From contig NZ_OX579588.1 in the NCBI RefSeq assembly GCF_951229915.1, positions 62,001 through 126,000 of the forward strand: a stretch of DNA of 64,000 bases, read 5' to 3'. Of this stretch, positions 1-7,477 are shown one piece after another. Positions within the stretch are counted from its first letter, which is position 1. Every line of letters begins with the position of its first letter. The notes below the pieces were generated by a model. The model did no database searches, was not told the DNA's origin, and saw only the letters and a list, made by a program, of their open reading frames with translations. This DNA is from Candidatus Ornithobacterium hominis. GTDB taxonomy: Bacteria; Bacteroidota; Bacteroidia; Flavobacteriales; Weeksellaceae. The position numbers were made by a program, and so were the translations under genes.

Positions 1-1
1 G

Positions 2-1567
2 AACGCCACCAGCAATCAAATTGCATTCATTCGTTTAGATGAAAGTGAAGTGCCAGAAATGAATGTAGATATTTATGGTAAAAACCTGTACCCCAGCGAA
101 TTAAAGTTTAAATACCCAAAAGCTGGTGAGAAGAATGCCGTGGCGTCTGTTCATATTTTTGATTTAAATTCTAAAGCCTTAAAAAATATTGATTTATCTG
201 ACTATCAAGATTTTTATGTGCCAAAAATCCAGTTTAGTAAAAAAACAAATGATTTAGCTGTTTTGGTTTCTAATCGTCATCAGAATCATGTGGATTTCTG
301 GATGGTAAACACGCAAAATTTAAACAAGGAAAAATTATTTACCGAAACGGATAAAGCTTGGATTGAAACCGATCATTTAACGCTGGAATTTTTAGCTGAT
401 AATAGTTTCATTTGGAGTTCTGAAAGAGATGGATTTCGCCATTTGTATCACTATGCAGATAATGGGAAATTGCTAAATCAAATCACTAAAGGGAATTGGG
501 AAGTTACAGAGTTTTATGGCTATAGCCCTGAAAATAAACGAGTTTACTTCCAGTCCACCGAACCAGGAAGCATTTACCGCGGAGTCTATTCGGTGGGATT
601 AAACGGCAAAAAGAAAATTACTTTGGCTAACCAAAAAGGGGTAAACAATGCAACGTTCAGCAAATCATTTGCGTATTTTATTTTATCGAATGACGCAGCA
701 AATCGAGTGCCTGTTTATACTTTAAATAGTGGAAAAAATGGAGCAAGATTATCAATTTTGGAGGATAACCAAACGGCTCAAAATTATTGGGATTTGAAGC
801 AACCTCAGCCGAAAATTTACGAAGAAATTGAAGTGAACGGAACAAAGTTGAATACCTATATGATTAAACCAAAAGATTTTGACCCGAACAAAAAATACCC
901 ACTTTTCATGTATTTATACGGTGGCCCAGGTTCGCAGCAGGTGCTGTACAATCATGGTGGGTTTAATTTCTGGTGGTTTCAAGTTTTGGCAAATCATGGC
1001 TACATTGTAGTTTGTGTAGACAATCGTGGAACTGGCGGTAAAGGTTCTGATTTTAAGAAAATTACGTACAAAAATTTAGGTCATTATGAAATTGAAGACC
1101 AAATGGCTGCAGCAAAATATTTTGGAAATTTGGATTATATAGACGAAAACCGAATCGGGATGTTTGGCTGGAGTTTTGGAGGTTATATGACGTCGCTGGC
1201 GATGACCAAAGGTGCCGATATTTTCAAAACAGGCATCGCAGTGGCTCCTGTTACCAATTGGCGTTTTTATGATACGATTTATACCGAAAGATTTTTGCAA
1301 ACGCCACAAGAAAATCCTGATGGATATGACAAAAATTCGCCAATTCATTATGCAGATTTAATGAAAGGAAATTTCATGCTGATTCACGGAACGGCAGATG
1401 ATAACGTGCATGTGCAGAATGCAATGCAGTTTGCAGAAGCGCTGATTCAAGCCAATAAAGATTTTGAGTATATGCTATATCCTGACAAAAATCATGGTAT
1501 CTATGGCGGAAACACCCGAAGGCATTTATACGAAAAAATAACAAATTTTATTTTGAAAAAACTTTAA
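2..1567 (+). CDS. S9 family dipeptidyl peptidase IV-like serine peptidase (5' end cut by window)
   Basis: Prolyl-oligopeptidase-family exopeptidase that removes N-terminal dipeptides, normally exported to the periplasm or cell surface in Bacteroidota. The frame is open to base 2 and reads SNQIAFIRLDESEV before the GTG at 50, which is typical DPP IV propeller sequence, so the gene begins left of the window and the GTG is not the start. Numbering from that GTG, the beta-propeller fills about residues 1-265 and the alpha/beta hydrolase domain the rest. The catalytic triad is visible: Ser375 in GWSFGG, Asp450 in GTADDNVH and His482 in DKNHG. It lies 12 bp upstream of another exported peptidase, probably co-transcribed. 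The signal peptide cannot be seen. Confidence 0.93.
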   Translation, partial: NATSNQIAFIRLDESEVPEMNVDIYGKNLYPSELKFKYPKAGEKNAVASVHIFDLNSKALKNIDLSDYQDFYVPKIQFSKKTNDLAVLVSNRHQNHVDFWMVNTQNLNKEKLFTETDKAWIETDHLTLEFLADNSFIWSSERDGFRHLYHYADNGKLLNQITKGNWEVTEFYGYSPENKRVYFQSTEPGSIYRGVYSVGLNGKKKITLANQKGVNNATFSKSFAYFILSNDAANRVPVYTLNSGKNGARLSILEDNQTAQNYWDLKQPQPKIYEEIEVNGTKLNTYMIKPKDFDPNKKYPLFMYLYGGPGSQQVLYNHGGFNFWWFQVLANHGYIVVCVDNRGTGGKGSDFKKITYKNLGHYEIEDQMAAAKYFGNLDYIDENRIGMFGWSFGGYMTSLAMTKGADIFKTGIAVAPVTNWRFYDTIYTERFLQTPQENPDGYDKNSPIHYADLMKGNFMLIHGTADDNVHVQNAMQFAEALIQANKDFEYMLYPDKNHGIYGGNTRRHLYEKITNFILKKL

Positions 1568-1579
1568 TCTAAATATAGA

Positions 1580-2860
1580 ATGAAAAAATGGCTTAATTCC
1601 TTCTTTTTAACTTTAATTTTCAGCTTTCTATCAGCTCAAAATGTTAATTACGAAGATTACTTCCAAAAAGAAAGTTTACGGATAGATTTCTTGATTTATG
1701 GTAGTCACAAATCAGAAAATGCTATTATTCATCAACTGAAAAAAGAGCCGTACTATGGCGGTGGCACATCGTCTCAGCTGTTTTCCCCAGATTATGGCGA
1801 GTTCAAAATTTTGGCGTATGATAAAGCAACGCAAAGATTAATTTTCTCTAAAGGATTTAGCCCGATTTTTCAAGAATGGCAAGCGACAGACGAAGCTAAA
1901 TCCATTCAAAAAGCTTTTGAAAATTCTATTCAGATACCTTTTCCGAAGCATGAAATCATGATTGAAATTCAAAAAAGAAATAAAAAAGGTCGGTTTGAAA
2001 CTGTCATGAATCAAAATATTGACCCTAATGATTTTACGATTATCAGAGAAAAGCCAAAATTATACCCCACTCATATTATTCAACAAAATGGGCTGGCAAA
2101 AAATAAAGTAGATATTGTCATCATTCCTGAGGGATATACGGAAGAAGAAATGCCAAAATTTATAAAAGATACCGAAAGATTGGTAAATTATATGTTCACG
2201 ATTCCTCCGTTTACGCAGCATCAAAAAGATTTCAATATTATTGCCATAAAAAGTCCTTCGGAAGAATCTGGCACGGACATTCCTGGCGAAAATGTGTATA
2301 AGAACACTTTATTAAATTCTAAATTTTATACTTTTGGCGAGCCAAGATATTTGACGACATTTTCCAATTTCAAAATTGCCGATATCGCAGCTAATATTCC
2401 CTATGATCAAATTTATGTTTTGGTAAATACCAGCCGATATGGTGGTGGTGGATTTTATAATGTAATGAATTTAGTATCATCTGATCATGAATTATCTGAC
2501 AAAGTTTTTGTACACGAGTTTGGGCATGGATTCGTAGGTTTGGGAGATGAATATTATGATGCGTCTTTTGGAGGTTCAGAATATTATCCGCTAGATGTAG
2601 AGCCTTGGGAACCGAACTTAACGACCTTAGTTGATTTTGATAAAAAATGGAGAGATAAAATTAAAAGAACTACACCTATCCCAACGCCTAGAGCAAAAAA
2701 ATACAGTAATGAAGTAGGTGTTTTTGAAGGCGGTGGATACACAGCAAAAGGAGTTTACAGCCCTGTGCAAGATTGCCGAATGAAATCTAACGAGGCAGAT
2801 GGATTTTGCCCCGTATGCTCTGATGCCATTAGCCAACATATTGAATTTTATAAAAAGTGA
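1580..2860 (+). CDS. M64 family (IgA peptidase-like) zinc metallopeptidase, exported
   Basis: A 426-residue secreted metallopeptidase. The N-terminus has a cleavable-looking signal peptide ending near LSAQ (about residue 20), then an M64 N-terminal domain, then the catalytic domain with HEFGHGFVGLGDEY, in which His312 and His316 bind zinc and Glu313 is the general base; this extended motif is the M64 signature. The family's founding member is the Clostridium IgA peptidase, but most Bacteroidota members have unknown substrates, so cleavage of immunoglobulin is only a possibility. A cysteine-containing C-terminus (DCRMKSNE and FCPVCSDAI) is typical of the family. It follows the DPP IV-like gene by 12 bp. 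Confidence 0.9.
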   Translation: MKKWLNSFFLTLIFSFLSAQNVNYEDYFQKESLRIDFLIYGSHKSENAIIHQLKKEPYYGGGTSSQLFSPDYGEFKILAYDKATQRLIFSKGFSPIFQEWQATDEAKSIQKAFENSIQIPFPKHEIMIEIQKRNKKGRFETVMNQNIDPNDFTIIREKPKLYPTHIIQQNGLAKNKVDIVIIPEGYTEEEMPKFIKDTERLVNYMFTIPPFTQHQKDFNIIAIKSPSEESGTDIPGENVYKNTLLNSKFYTFGEPRYLTTFSNFKIADIAANIPYDQIYVLVNTSRYGGGGFYNVMNLVSSDHELSDKVFVHEFGHGFVGLGDEYYDASFGGSEYYPLDVEPWEPNLTTLVDFDKKWRDKIKRTTPIPTPRAKKYSNEVGVFEGGGYTAKGVYSPVQDCRMKSNEADGFCPVCSDAISQHIEFYKK

Positions 2861-2954
2861 GGATTTTGGCAGGTAAAATTTTTAATGATAAAAATCATAT
2901 TTAACAGAATAGATGATTTTTTATTTTTGAACGTTATTTTAAATAGTGAATAAC

Positions 2955-3311
2955 ATGAAAAGAAACATTTTATTATTAATTTTCTCCATTTTAACCTTCA
3001 ATGTATCTTTAGGATATAATTAGCAAAGCATTGTTTACTGAAAAGGTTCAGAGAAAATTATTCAAAATGGAAATCAAGTTTCAAAAAATTATAAAGACGT
3101 TTCTTACGTTCCTAAAAAATATTACAACATGTTATTAATTTCTGACTTAGAATATGAATGTCAATTGCAAAATAATTGATTTGTGAGAGCAGAAGTAAAA
3201 GAACTGTTTTCATTGGTGAGAGATGAAAATATAAAAAAACTCTGCAATGACGTTGATGGAGGATATGCGATTTCTAGCAAAATAAGTTTCAAAATCGGGA
3301 AAAACTTTTAA
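2955..3311 (+). pseudogene. small exported protein, inactivated by three in-frame stop codons
   Basis: Starting at ATG 2955 the frame encodes a hydrophobic signal peptide (MKRNILLLIFSILTFNVS) and then about 100 residues of plausible protein, ending at TAA 3309-3311. It is broken at TAG 3021, TGA 3039 and TGA 3177, with no frameshift: sequence on both sides of each stop stays protein-like in the same frame (for example KNYKDVSYVPKKYYNML and FVRAEVKELFSLVRDEN). Each stop is one G-to-A change from TGG, so all three could have been tryptophan. I do not recognise the family. It lies 94 bp after the M64 gene and is followed by a terminator. Confidence 0.6.
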
Positions 3312-3331
3312 TCTAAAACATTATAAAAATC

Positions 3332-3366
3332 AAAGCCATTTCAATTTCTGATTGAGGTGCTTTTTT
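3332..3366 (+). terminator. rho-independent terminator
   Basis: The arms AAAGC...ATTTCAAT and ATTGAGGTGCTTT pair around TTCTG with one bulged C, and a run of six T follows. It closes the peptidase/pseudogene unit just before lemA. Confidence 0.6.
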
Positions 3367-3384
3367 CTAAAAAAAAATAAAATT

Positions 3385-3996
3385 ATGAATAAAGGATGTT
3401 TAGGAATAGGTGTAGTAATTGCGGCGATTGCCGTTTTAGCACTTATTTGGGGTTCAGGTGTTTATAACAAGCTGGTAAGTGAAGATGAGAACGTAGCGCG
3501 TGCTTGGGCAAATGTGGAAGCAGATTACCAAAGAAGATATGATTTGATTGGGAATTTGGTAGCAACAGTAGAAAATGCAGCAGAATTTGAGCGAGGAACT
3601 TTGACTGATGTGATAGAGGCTAGAGCCAAAGCTTCGTCGATTAATTTGACGGCAAATGAATTAACACCAGAAAATATTCAAAAATTCCAACAAGCTCAGA
3701 ATGAGTTAAATCAATCCTTTTTGGGGCGAATGAATTTCTTGCAAGAAAATTATCCGCAATTGACAGCAACAGAGCAATTTCGTGATTTAAATGCACAAAT
3801 TGAGGGCACAGAAAATCGCATTAACGTTTCTAGAACACGTTACAATGAAGCTGTAAATCAATACAATAACAAAGTTCGTAAAGTCCCCAATAATCTCCTG
3901 GCAAATATTTTTGGATTCAGCCCAAAAGCTCCATTCTCTTCTGTAAGCGGAGCGGAAGTAGCGCCAAGTGTTCGAGATGAATTCAATAAAGGCTAA
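3385..3996 (+). CDS. LemA family protein
   Basis: A 203-residue single-pass membrane protein: one N-terminal hydrophobic segment (GIGVVIAAIAVLALIWG) followed by the long helical LemA domain (SEDENVARAWANVEADYQRRYDLIGNLV is the family's opening). I chose ATG 3385 (MNKGCLG) over an in-frame ATG at 3352, because the earlier start lies in the preceding terminator and adds a charged stretch ahead of the membrane anchor. LemA proteins in Bacteroidota sit next to TPM-domain genes, as here, and are linked to envelope functions that remain poorly defined. Confidence 0.9.
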   Translation: MNKGCLGIGVVIAAIAVLALIWGSGVYNKLVSEDENVARAWANVEADYQRRYDLIGNLVATVENAAEFERGTLTDVIEARAKASSINLTANELTPENIQKFQQAQNELNQSFLGRMNFLQENYPQLTATEQFRDLNAQIEGTENRINVSRTRYNEAVNQYNNKVRKVPNNLLANIFGFSPKAPFSSVSGAEVAPSVRDEFNKG

Positions 3997-4006
3997 GTTA
4001 AAGCTA

Positions 4007-4465
4007 ATGCCTGATAAAAACGCAGAAAAATCTCCAGAGCTTTTGTTCTCGACCGCAGAAGAAAAAGAAATTATTTTAGCCATTGGTGAGGCAGAAAACC
4101 TCACTAGTGGTGAAATACGCTTACACATTAGCAGAGAAGCGGATAAAGATGCTTTAGAAAAAGCTAAAGCTGTTTTTAACGAGCTCCGAATGCATCAAAC
4201 AAAAGAACGAAATGCCGTGTTGATTCACTTGTCGCTAGGGTCAAGAAGCTTTGCCATCTATGGAGATGAAGGCATCAACCAAAAAGTAGAAGAAAACTTT
4301 TGGGAAAAGACCAAAGATAAAATGCAAGAATTCTTTATAAAAGGGCAGATGAAAGAAGGTTTAATTAATGGAATTTTGGATGTGGGTGAAAGACTTAAAA
4401 AACATTTCCCATATCAATCTGATGATAGAAATGAGCTACCCGATGAAATCAGCTATGGCGAATAA
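4007..4465 (+). CDS. TPM-domain protein without signal peptide
   Basis: About 150 residues carrying a TPM (TLP18.3/Psb32/MOLO-1) domain: EKEIILAIGEAENLTSGEIRLHI and the later GDEGINQK are characteristic. No signal peptide is visible, unlike the next gene. ATG 4007 starts just after the lemA stop (3996). In-frame starts at 3968 (GTG) and 3977 (ATG) would overlap lemA and are possible, because this phylum lacks Shine-Dalgarno guidance. Middle gene of the lemA-TPM-TPM cluster, overlapping the next gene by about 20 bp. Confidence 0.8.
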   Translation: MPDKNAEKSPELLFSTAEEKEIILAIGEAENLTSGEIRLHISREADKDALEKAKAVFNELRMHQTKERNAVLIHLSLGSRSFAIYGDEGINQKVEENFWEKTKDKMQEFFIKGQMKEGLINGILDVGERLKKHFPYQSDDRNELPDEISYGE

Positions 4466-5243
4466 AATTTTATCACTTTTTGTCTTTATTTTTTCAAGCA
4501 TCAGCCTTTGGGGGCAATACGATATTCCAGAAAAACCGACCAGCGACCAAAGTTTGATTTTTGATTACTCGGAGAGCATTCTACTCAATTCAGAAGAAAA
4601 ACAACGCCTTAATCAGAAACTAATTGATTATGAAAGAGAAACCTCTACTCAAATTATCATTGTCTTTATCAAAAGTCTCCAAGGCGAAGACGAAAATCAA
4701 TTAGCCGCAAATTGGGCACATAAATGGGGCATAGGGCAAAAGGGAAAAGACAATGGGCTCATTATTTTAGTCAGTCAACAAGAGCGTAGAATCTCCATTC
4801 AAAACGGCTACGGGCTAGAAGAATTCATGACCGATGCCATGAGCCGTCGAATTATTTATAACTACATCATCCCTAAATTTAAGCAAGGAAATTATTACGC
4901 AGGACTTGATAAAGGAACGGATGCAATTATCAATATCCTAGAAGGAAAATTTGTAGAAGAAGGAAATGGAAGCCCCCAAAATGAAGACGGTTTCAACTCC
5001 ATTATAATTATTTTATTTATAATTCTTTTTCTCTATTTCATATTTAGAAATCACCGCGGAGGAGGCGGAAATGGAAAGAAGAGAAGTAGTAGAGATGTCA
5101 TTTTCACCGACTTTGGACGTTCTGTTTGGATCCCAAGAGCAGGTGGCTTCGGGAGCAGCAGGGGTGGAAGCTTCGGCGGAGGCGGATTTGGTGGATTCGG
5201 AGGCGGTGGCTTCGGCGGTGGAGGCGCCAGCGGAGGGTGGTAA
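4443..5243 (+). CDS. TPM-domain membrane protein with glycine-rich tail (YgcG type)
   Basis: A 266-residue exported membrane protein. The signal peptide (KILSLFVFIFSSISLWGQ) is followed by a TPM domain (about residues 45-170, with ILVSQQERRISIQNGYGLE), one transmembrane helix (IIIILFIILFLYFIF), a basic linker and a low-complexity tail of Gly-Gly-Phe-Gly repeats ending GGASGGW. I chose ATG 4443 because earlier in-frame ATGs would put about 25 polar residues ahead of the signal peptide; 4455 is an alternative. The order lemA-TPM-TPM with a glycine-rich C-terminus is common in Bacteroidota, but the cellular role is not established. Confidence 0.85.
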   Translation: MKSAMANKILSLFVFIFSSISLWGQYDIPEKPTSDQSLIFDYSESILLNSEEKQRLNQKLIDYERETSTQIIIVFIKSLQGEDENQLAANWAHKWGIGQKGKDNGLIILVSQQERRISIQNGYGLEEFMTDAMSRRIIYNYIIPKFKQGNYYAGLDKGTDAIINILEGKFVEEGNGSPQNEDGFNSIIIILFIILFLYFIFRNHRGGGGNGKKRSSRDVIFTDFGRSVWIPRAGGFGSSRGGSFGGGGFGGFGGGGFGGGGASGGW

Positions 5244-5275
5244 AAAAGAAAGCTCTAGAAGAATTTTATTCCTAA

Positions 5276-5299
5276 AATTTTATAAGCCTTAAAAAAATT
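5276..5299. repeat. T6AAGSCTTA6-type near-palindrome, copy 1
   Basis: Core AAGCCTT at 5284-5290 between an AT-rich left arm and seven A. It touches the stop codon of the minus-strand ykgJ-like gene and lies between convergent genes. Confidence 0.7.
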
Positions 5300-5783
5300 A
5301 AGAATAAAATTCTTTCAGCTCCTCTACAATTTGATATGCAGCAGGGCAAATTACCGTATTTTTTATCGTTAAGTGATTGATTTGGTATAATTTTCTTCGG
5401 TCGGTGTGGGGGAATTCTCGGCAAGCTTTTGGGCGATTTTCATAGATGAAACAATAATTATCTTCACCCAAAAACGGGCATGGCATAGATTGAAAAACCA
5501 TATCACCGTCTTCATCTATCTTTAGATAAGTTGCCTCAAAATCTTTTTCGCTCAAGTTCACAGCTTTTGCCATTTTTTTCACATCCTGCGCCGTGATGAG
5601 CGGCCCGGTAGTTCTGCAGCAGTTGCCACAAGAAAGGCAATCGATTTTGGCAAAAACTTCATCGTGTTTTTCTTCAGCAATGCGGTCTAAGTTCTTGGGT
5701 TTGTTGCGCTTGAGCCAATTCAAGAATTTTTCATGCTCGGGCTGCTTGCTGATGGCTTTTTTTTGGTATTCTTCTAAATTCAT
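5298..5783 (-). CDS. YkgJ/UPF0153 family cysteine-cluster protein
   Basis: A 161-residue protein with the cysteine cluster of the YkgJ family (putative zinc- or iron-binding): CLSCGNCC near residue 49, then CPFL, CFIYENRPKACREFP and a late Cys. The biochemical role is unknown. Its ATG (5781-5783) shares one base with the TAA of the upstream exonuclease gene, so the two are translationally coupled. Confidence 0.88.
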   Translation of the reverse strand: MNLEEYQKKAISKQPEHEKFLNWLKRNKPKNLDRIAEEKHDEVFAKIDCLSCGNCCRTTGPLITAQDVKKMAKAVNLSEKDFEATYLKIDEDGDMVFQSMPCPFLGEDNYCFIYENRPKACREFPHTDRRKLYQINHLTIKNTVICPAAYQIVEELKEFYS

Positions 5784-6481
5784 TATTCTAAGTTTAAAAG
5801 TTCCTCATTCCTAAAACGTCTAAAGATTTGCGCTACCGCCAAAACATCTTTCTCACAATAGCGTTTGATACGATTTATGTTTTTTTCCTGATAATAAACT
5901 TGTGCTACATCGGCACCACAAATATCATCTTTTGGTGAAGGAATATTCAAAACATGCGCCAACAAATGGACTGAAGTGTAATGTTTATAATCTCCGAATT
6001 TCCACAATTCTAAAGTGTCTAAATGCTGAATTTCCCAAGGTTTTTTACCTTGAATTTGTAAAATCCTGGGCAAAGAAATTCCGTGAATGATTAAACGCCT
6101 AGCAATAAATGGAAAATCAAACTCTTTCCCGTTATGTGCACAGAGCAAGGATTTATTTTTGCTAAAATGTGTATGGAGCAAATCACAAAAATCGGAGAGA
6201 ATTTTTCTCTCATCTTCGCCGTAGAAACTTTTGACCCGAAATTGAGCTTCAGGAGTTATGATGCCGCATGAGATGCAAACAATCTTCCCAAATTCAGCTA
6301 AAACACCAGCAGTTTCGTTATAAATTTCTTCTACCGATTTCTCATGAAGATTTTGCTTCCAATGAGTTTTTTGATCAAATAAATCTTTGGCAACACTTGG
6401 CAAGTTTTCAAAACCCCAAACTTGCGGCACAGTCTCGATATCGATGAATAGAATGTTTGCTGGATTGATTTTACTAAGCAT
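5783..6481 (-). CDS. predicted 3'-5' exonuclease, PolB-like DEDDy fold
   Basis: A 232-residue ribonuclease H-like exonuclease related to the proofreading domain of family B polymerases. Visible metal-binding motifs are FIDIET (Asp14, Glu16), AHNGKEFDFPFIARRL and YCEKDVLA, the Tyr-x3-Asp of the DEDDy class. It stands alone, with no polymerase domain. Substrate is unknown; a role in DNA repair or RNA processing is inferred from the fold. First gene of a two-gene minus-strand operon with the YkgJ-like gene. Confidence 0.85.
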   Translation of the reverse strand: MLSKINPANILFIDIETVPQVWGFENLPSVAKDLFDQKTHWKQNLHEKSVEEIYNETAGVLAEFGKIVCISCGIITPEAQFRVKSFYGEDERKILSDFCDLLHTHFSKNKSLLCAHNGKEFDFPFIARRLIIHGISLPRILQIQGKKPWEIQHLDTLELWKFGDYKHYTSVHLLAHVLNIPSPKDDICGADVAQVYYQEKNINRIKRYCEKDVLAVAQIFRRFRNEELLNLE

Positions 6482-6482
6482 A

Positions 6483-6502
6483 TTTTTTTAAGCCTTAAAA
6501 AA
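6483..6502. repeat. T6AAGSCTTA6-type near-palindrome, copy 2
   Basis: Core AAGCCTT at 6490-6496 flanked by seven T and six A. It lies two bases upstream of the exonuclease ATG, in the divergent exonuclease/sod intergenic region. Confidence 0.75.
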
Positions 6503-6506
6503 TTTT

Positions 6507-6533
6507 ATGATTTAAATCATGGCATTTAATTTG
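6507..6533 (+). promoter_or_regulatory. sod promoter region with perfect 14-bp palindrome
   Basis: ATGATTTAAATCAT at 6507-6520 is a perfect palindrome. Five bases later TTAATTTG (6526-6533) matches the Bacteroidota -7 element TAnnTTTG at seven of eight positions. The placement suggests an operator over the promoter spacer; which regulator binds is unknown. Confidence 0.45.
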
Positions 6534-6597
6534 TATACTCACTATAGCAGGATTTCAAAGAGAAATATACAAGTTAAATTTTAAAAAATAAAATAAT

Positions 6598-7203
6598 ATG
6601 GCTTTTGACTTACCAAAATTAAACTATGCTTTTGACGCTTTAGAACCGTACATTGATGCGAAAACGATGGAAATCCACCACGATAAACATCATGGAGGTT
6701 ACACCGATAAATTAAATGCAGCCATAGAGGGCACCGAACTGGAAGGGAAATCGATAGAAGAAATCTTGGTGCAAGGTTTTGAAAAAGATGCGGTGAGAAA
6801 TAATGGTGGGGGATTCTATAATCATTCACTTTTTTGGGAAATTTTATCTCCCAATGGTGGCGGAAAGCCAGAAGGCGAGTTGCTGAAAGCGATAGAGGAT
6901 GCTTTTGGTTCGTTTGAGAAATTTATAGAAGCTTTTGAAGAGAAGGCAAAAGGACAATTCGGCTCAGGTTGGGCTTGGCTTTGCGTGATGGACGGAAAGG
7001 AATTGATGGTTTGCAATACGGCAAATCAGGATAATCCGTTGATGCCCAATGGCTGTGGTGGAACTCCGATTTTAGGCATCGATGTTTGGGAGCATGCATA
7101 TTATTTAAATTACCAAAACAAGAGACCAGACTACGTTTCAGCATTTTGGAATGTTGTAAACTGGGATCAAGTGGCAAAAAACTTTGAGGATGCAAAAAAA
7201 TAA
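6598..7203 (+). CDS. sodA: superoxide dismutase, Mn/Fe family
   Basis: A 201-residue cytoplasmic dismutase converting superoxide to hydrogen peroxide and oxygen. The four metal ligands are visible: His27 (EIHHDKHH), His76 (YNHSLFW), Asp162 and His166 (GIDVWEHAYY). The Gln in TANQDNPLM sits where Mn-type enzymes place their outer-sphere glutamine, which favours Mn or cambialistic use, but metal choice cannot be settled from sequence. Monocistronic: own promoter region upstream, a strong hairpin terminator downstream. Confidence 0.95.
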   Translation: MAFDLPKLNYAFDALEPYIDAKTMEIHHDKHHGGYTDKLNAAIEGTELEGKSIEEILVQGFEKDAVRNNGGGFYNHSLFWEILSPNGGGKPEGELLKAIEDAFGSFEKFIEAFEEKAKGQFGSGWAWLCVMDGKELMVCNTANQDNPLMPNGCGGTPILGIDVWEHAYYLNYQNKRPDYVSAFWNVVNWDQVAKNFEDAKK

Positions 7204-7216
7204 TTTATAAAGTAGA

Positions 7217-7240
7217 TTTTTTAGAAGCCTTAGAAAATTT
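7217..7240. repeat. T6AAGSCTTA6-type near-palindrome, copy 3
   Basis: Variant TTTTTTAGAAGCCTTAGAAA, core 7225-7231, between the sod stop and its terminator. Confidence 0.55.
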
Positions 7241-7262
7241 AGAATAAAAAAATAGCAATGAG

Positions 7263-7288
7263 CCGCCTTACAACTAAGGCGGTTTTTT
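7263..7288 (+). terminator. rho-independent terminator after sod
   Basis: Perfect 8-bp stem CCGCCTTA/TAAGGCGG, loop CAAC, then six T. The strongest terminator in the window. Confidence 0.92.
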
Positions 7289-7477
7289 CAGTAAATGTAG
7301 TGCCAGTAGTGGTTTCATTAAAGCATTAAAACATTGAAATTAAATTAGTTAGGAGTGTTTAGCTAACTAGAATAAAAATTTTTAAGAAAATCAAATTTTA
7401 GCACTCCAAAAAAATTTCGGAAATTTGTACCTTAATGTTTAGAATTTAGAATAAAAACTTCTGCACAAACAGATTTC

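Noticed and set aside
50..1567. GTG at 50 as the true start of the DPP IV-like gene
   Set aside because: The frame is open to the window edge with conserved family sequence before the GTG, so the gene is truncated by the window.
3021..3179. UGA/UAG readthrough or selenocysteine in the 2955-3311 frame
   Set aside because: Three stops of two kinds in 53 codons, no hairpin typical of SECIS after the TGAs, and other genes in the window use TGA and TAG as normal stops.
7289..7477. Riboswitch (guanine or similar) in the purF leader
   Set aside because: About 190 AT-rich bases after the sod terminator, but no conserved purine-riboswitch core or stable multi-stem fold could be found by eye.
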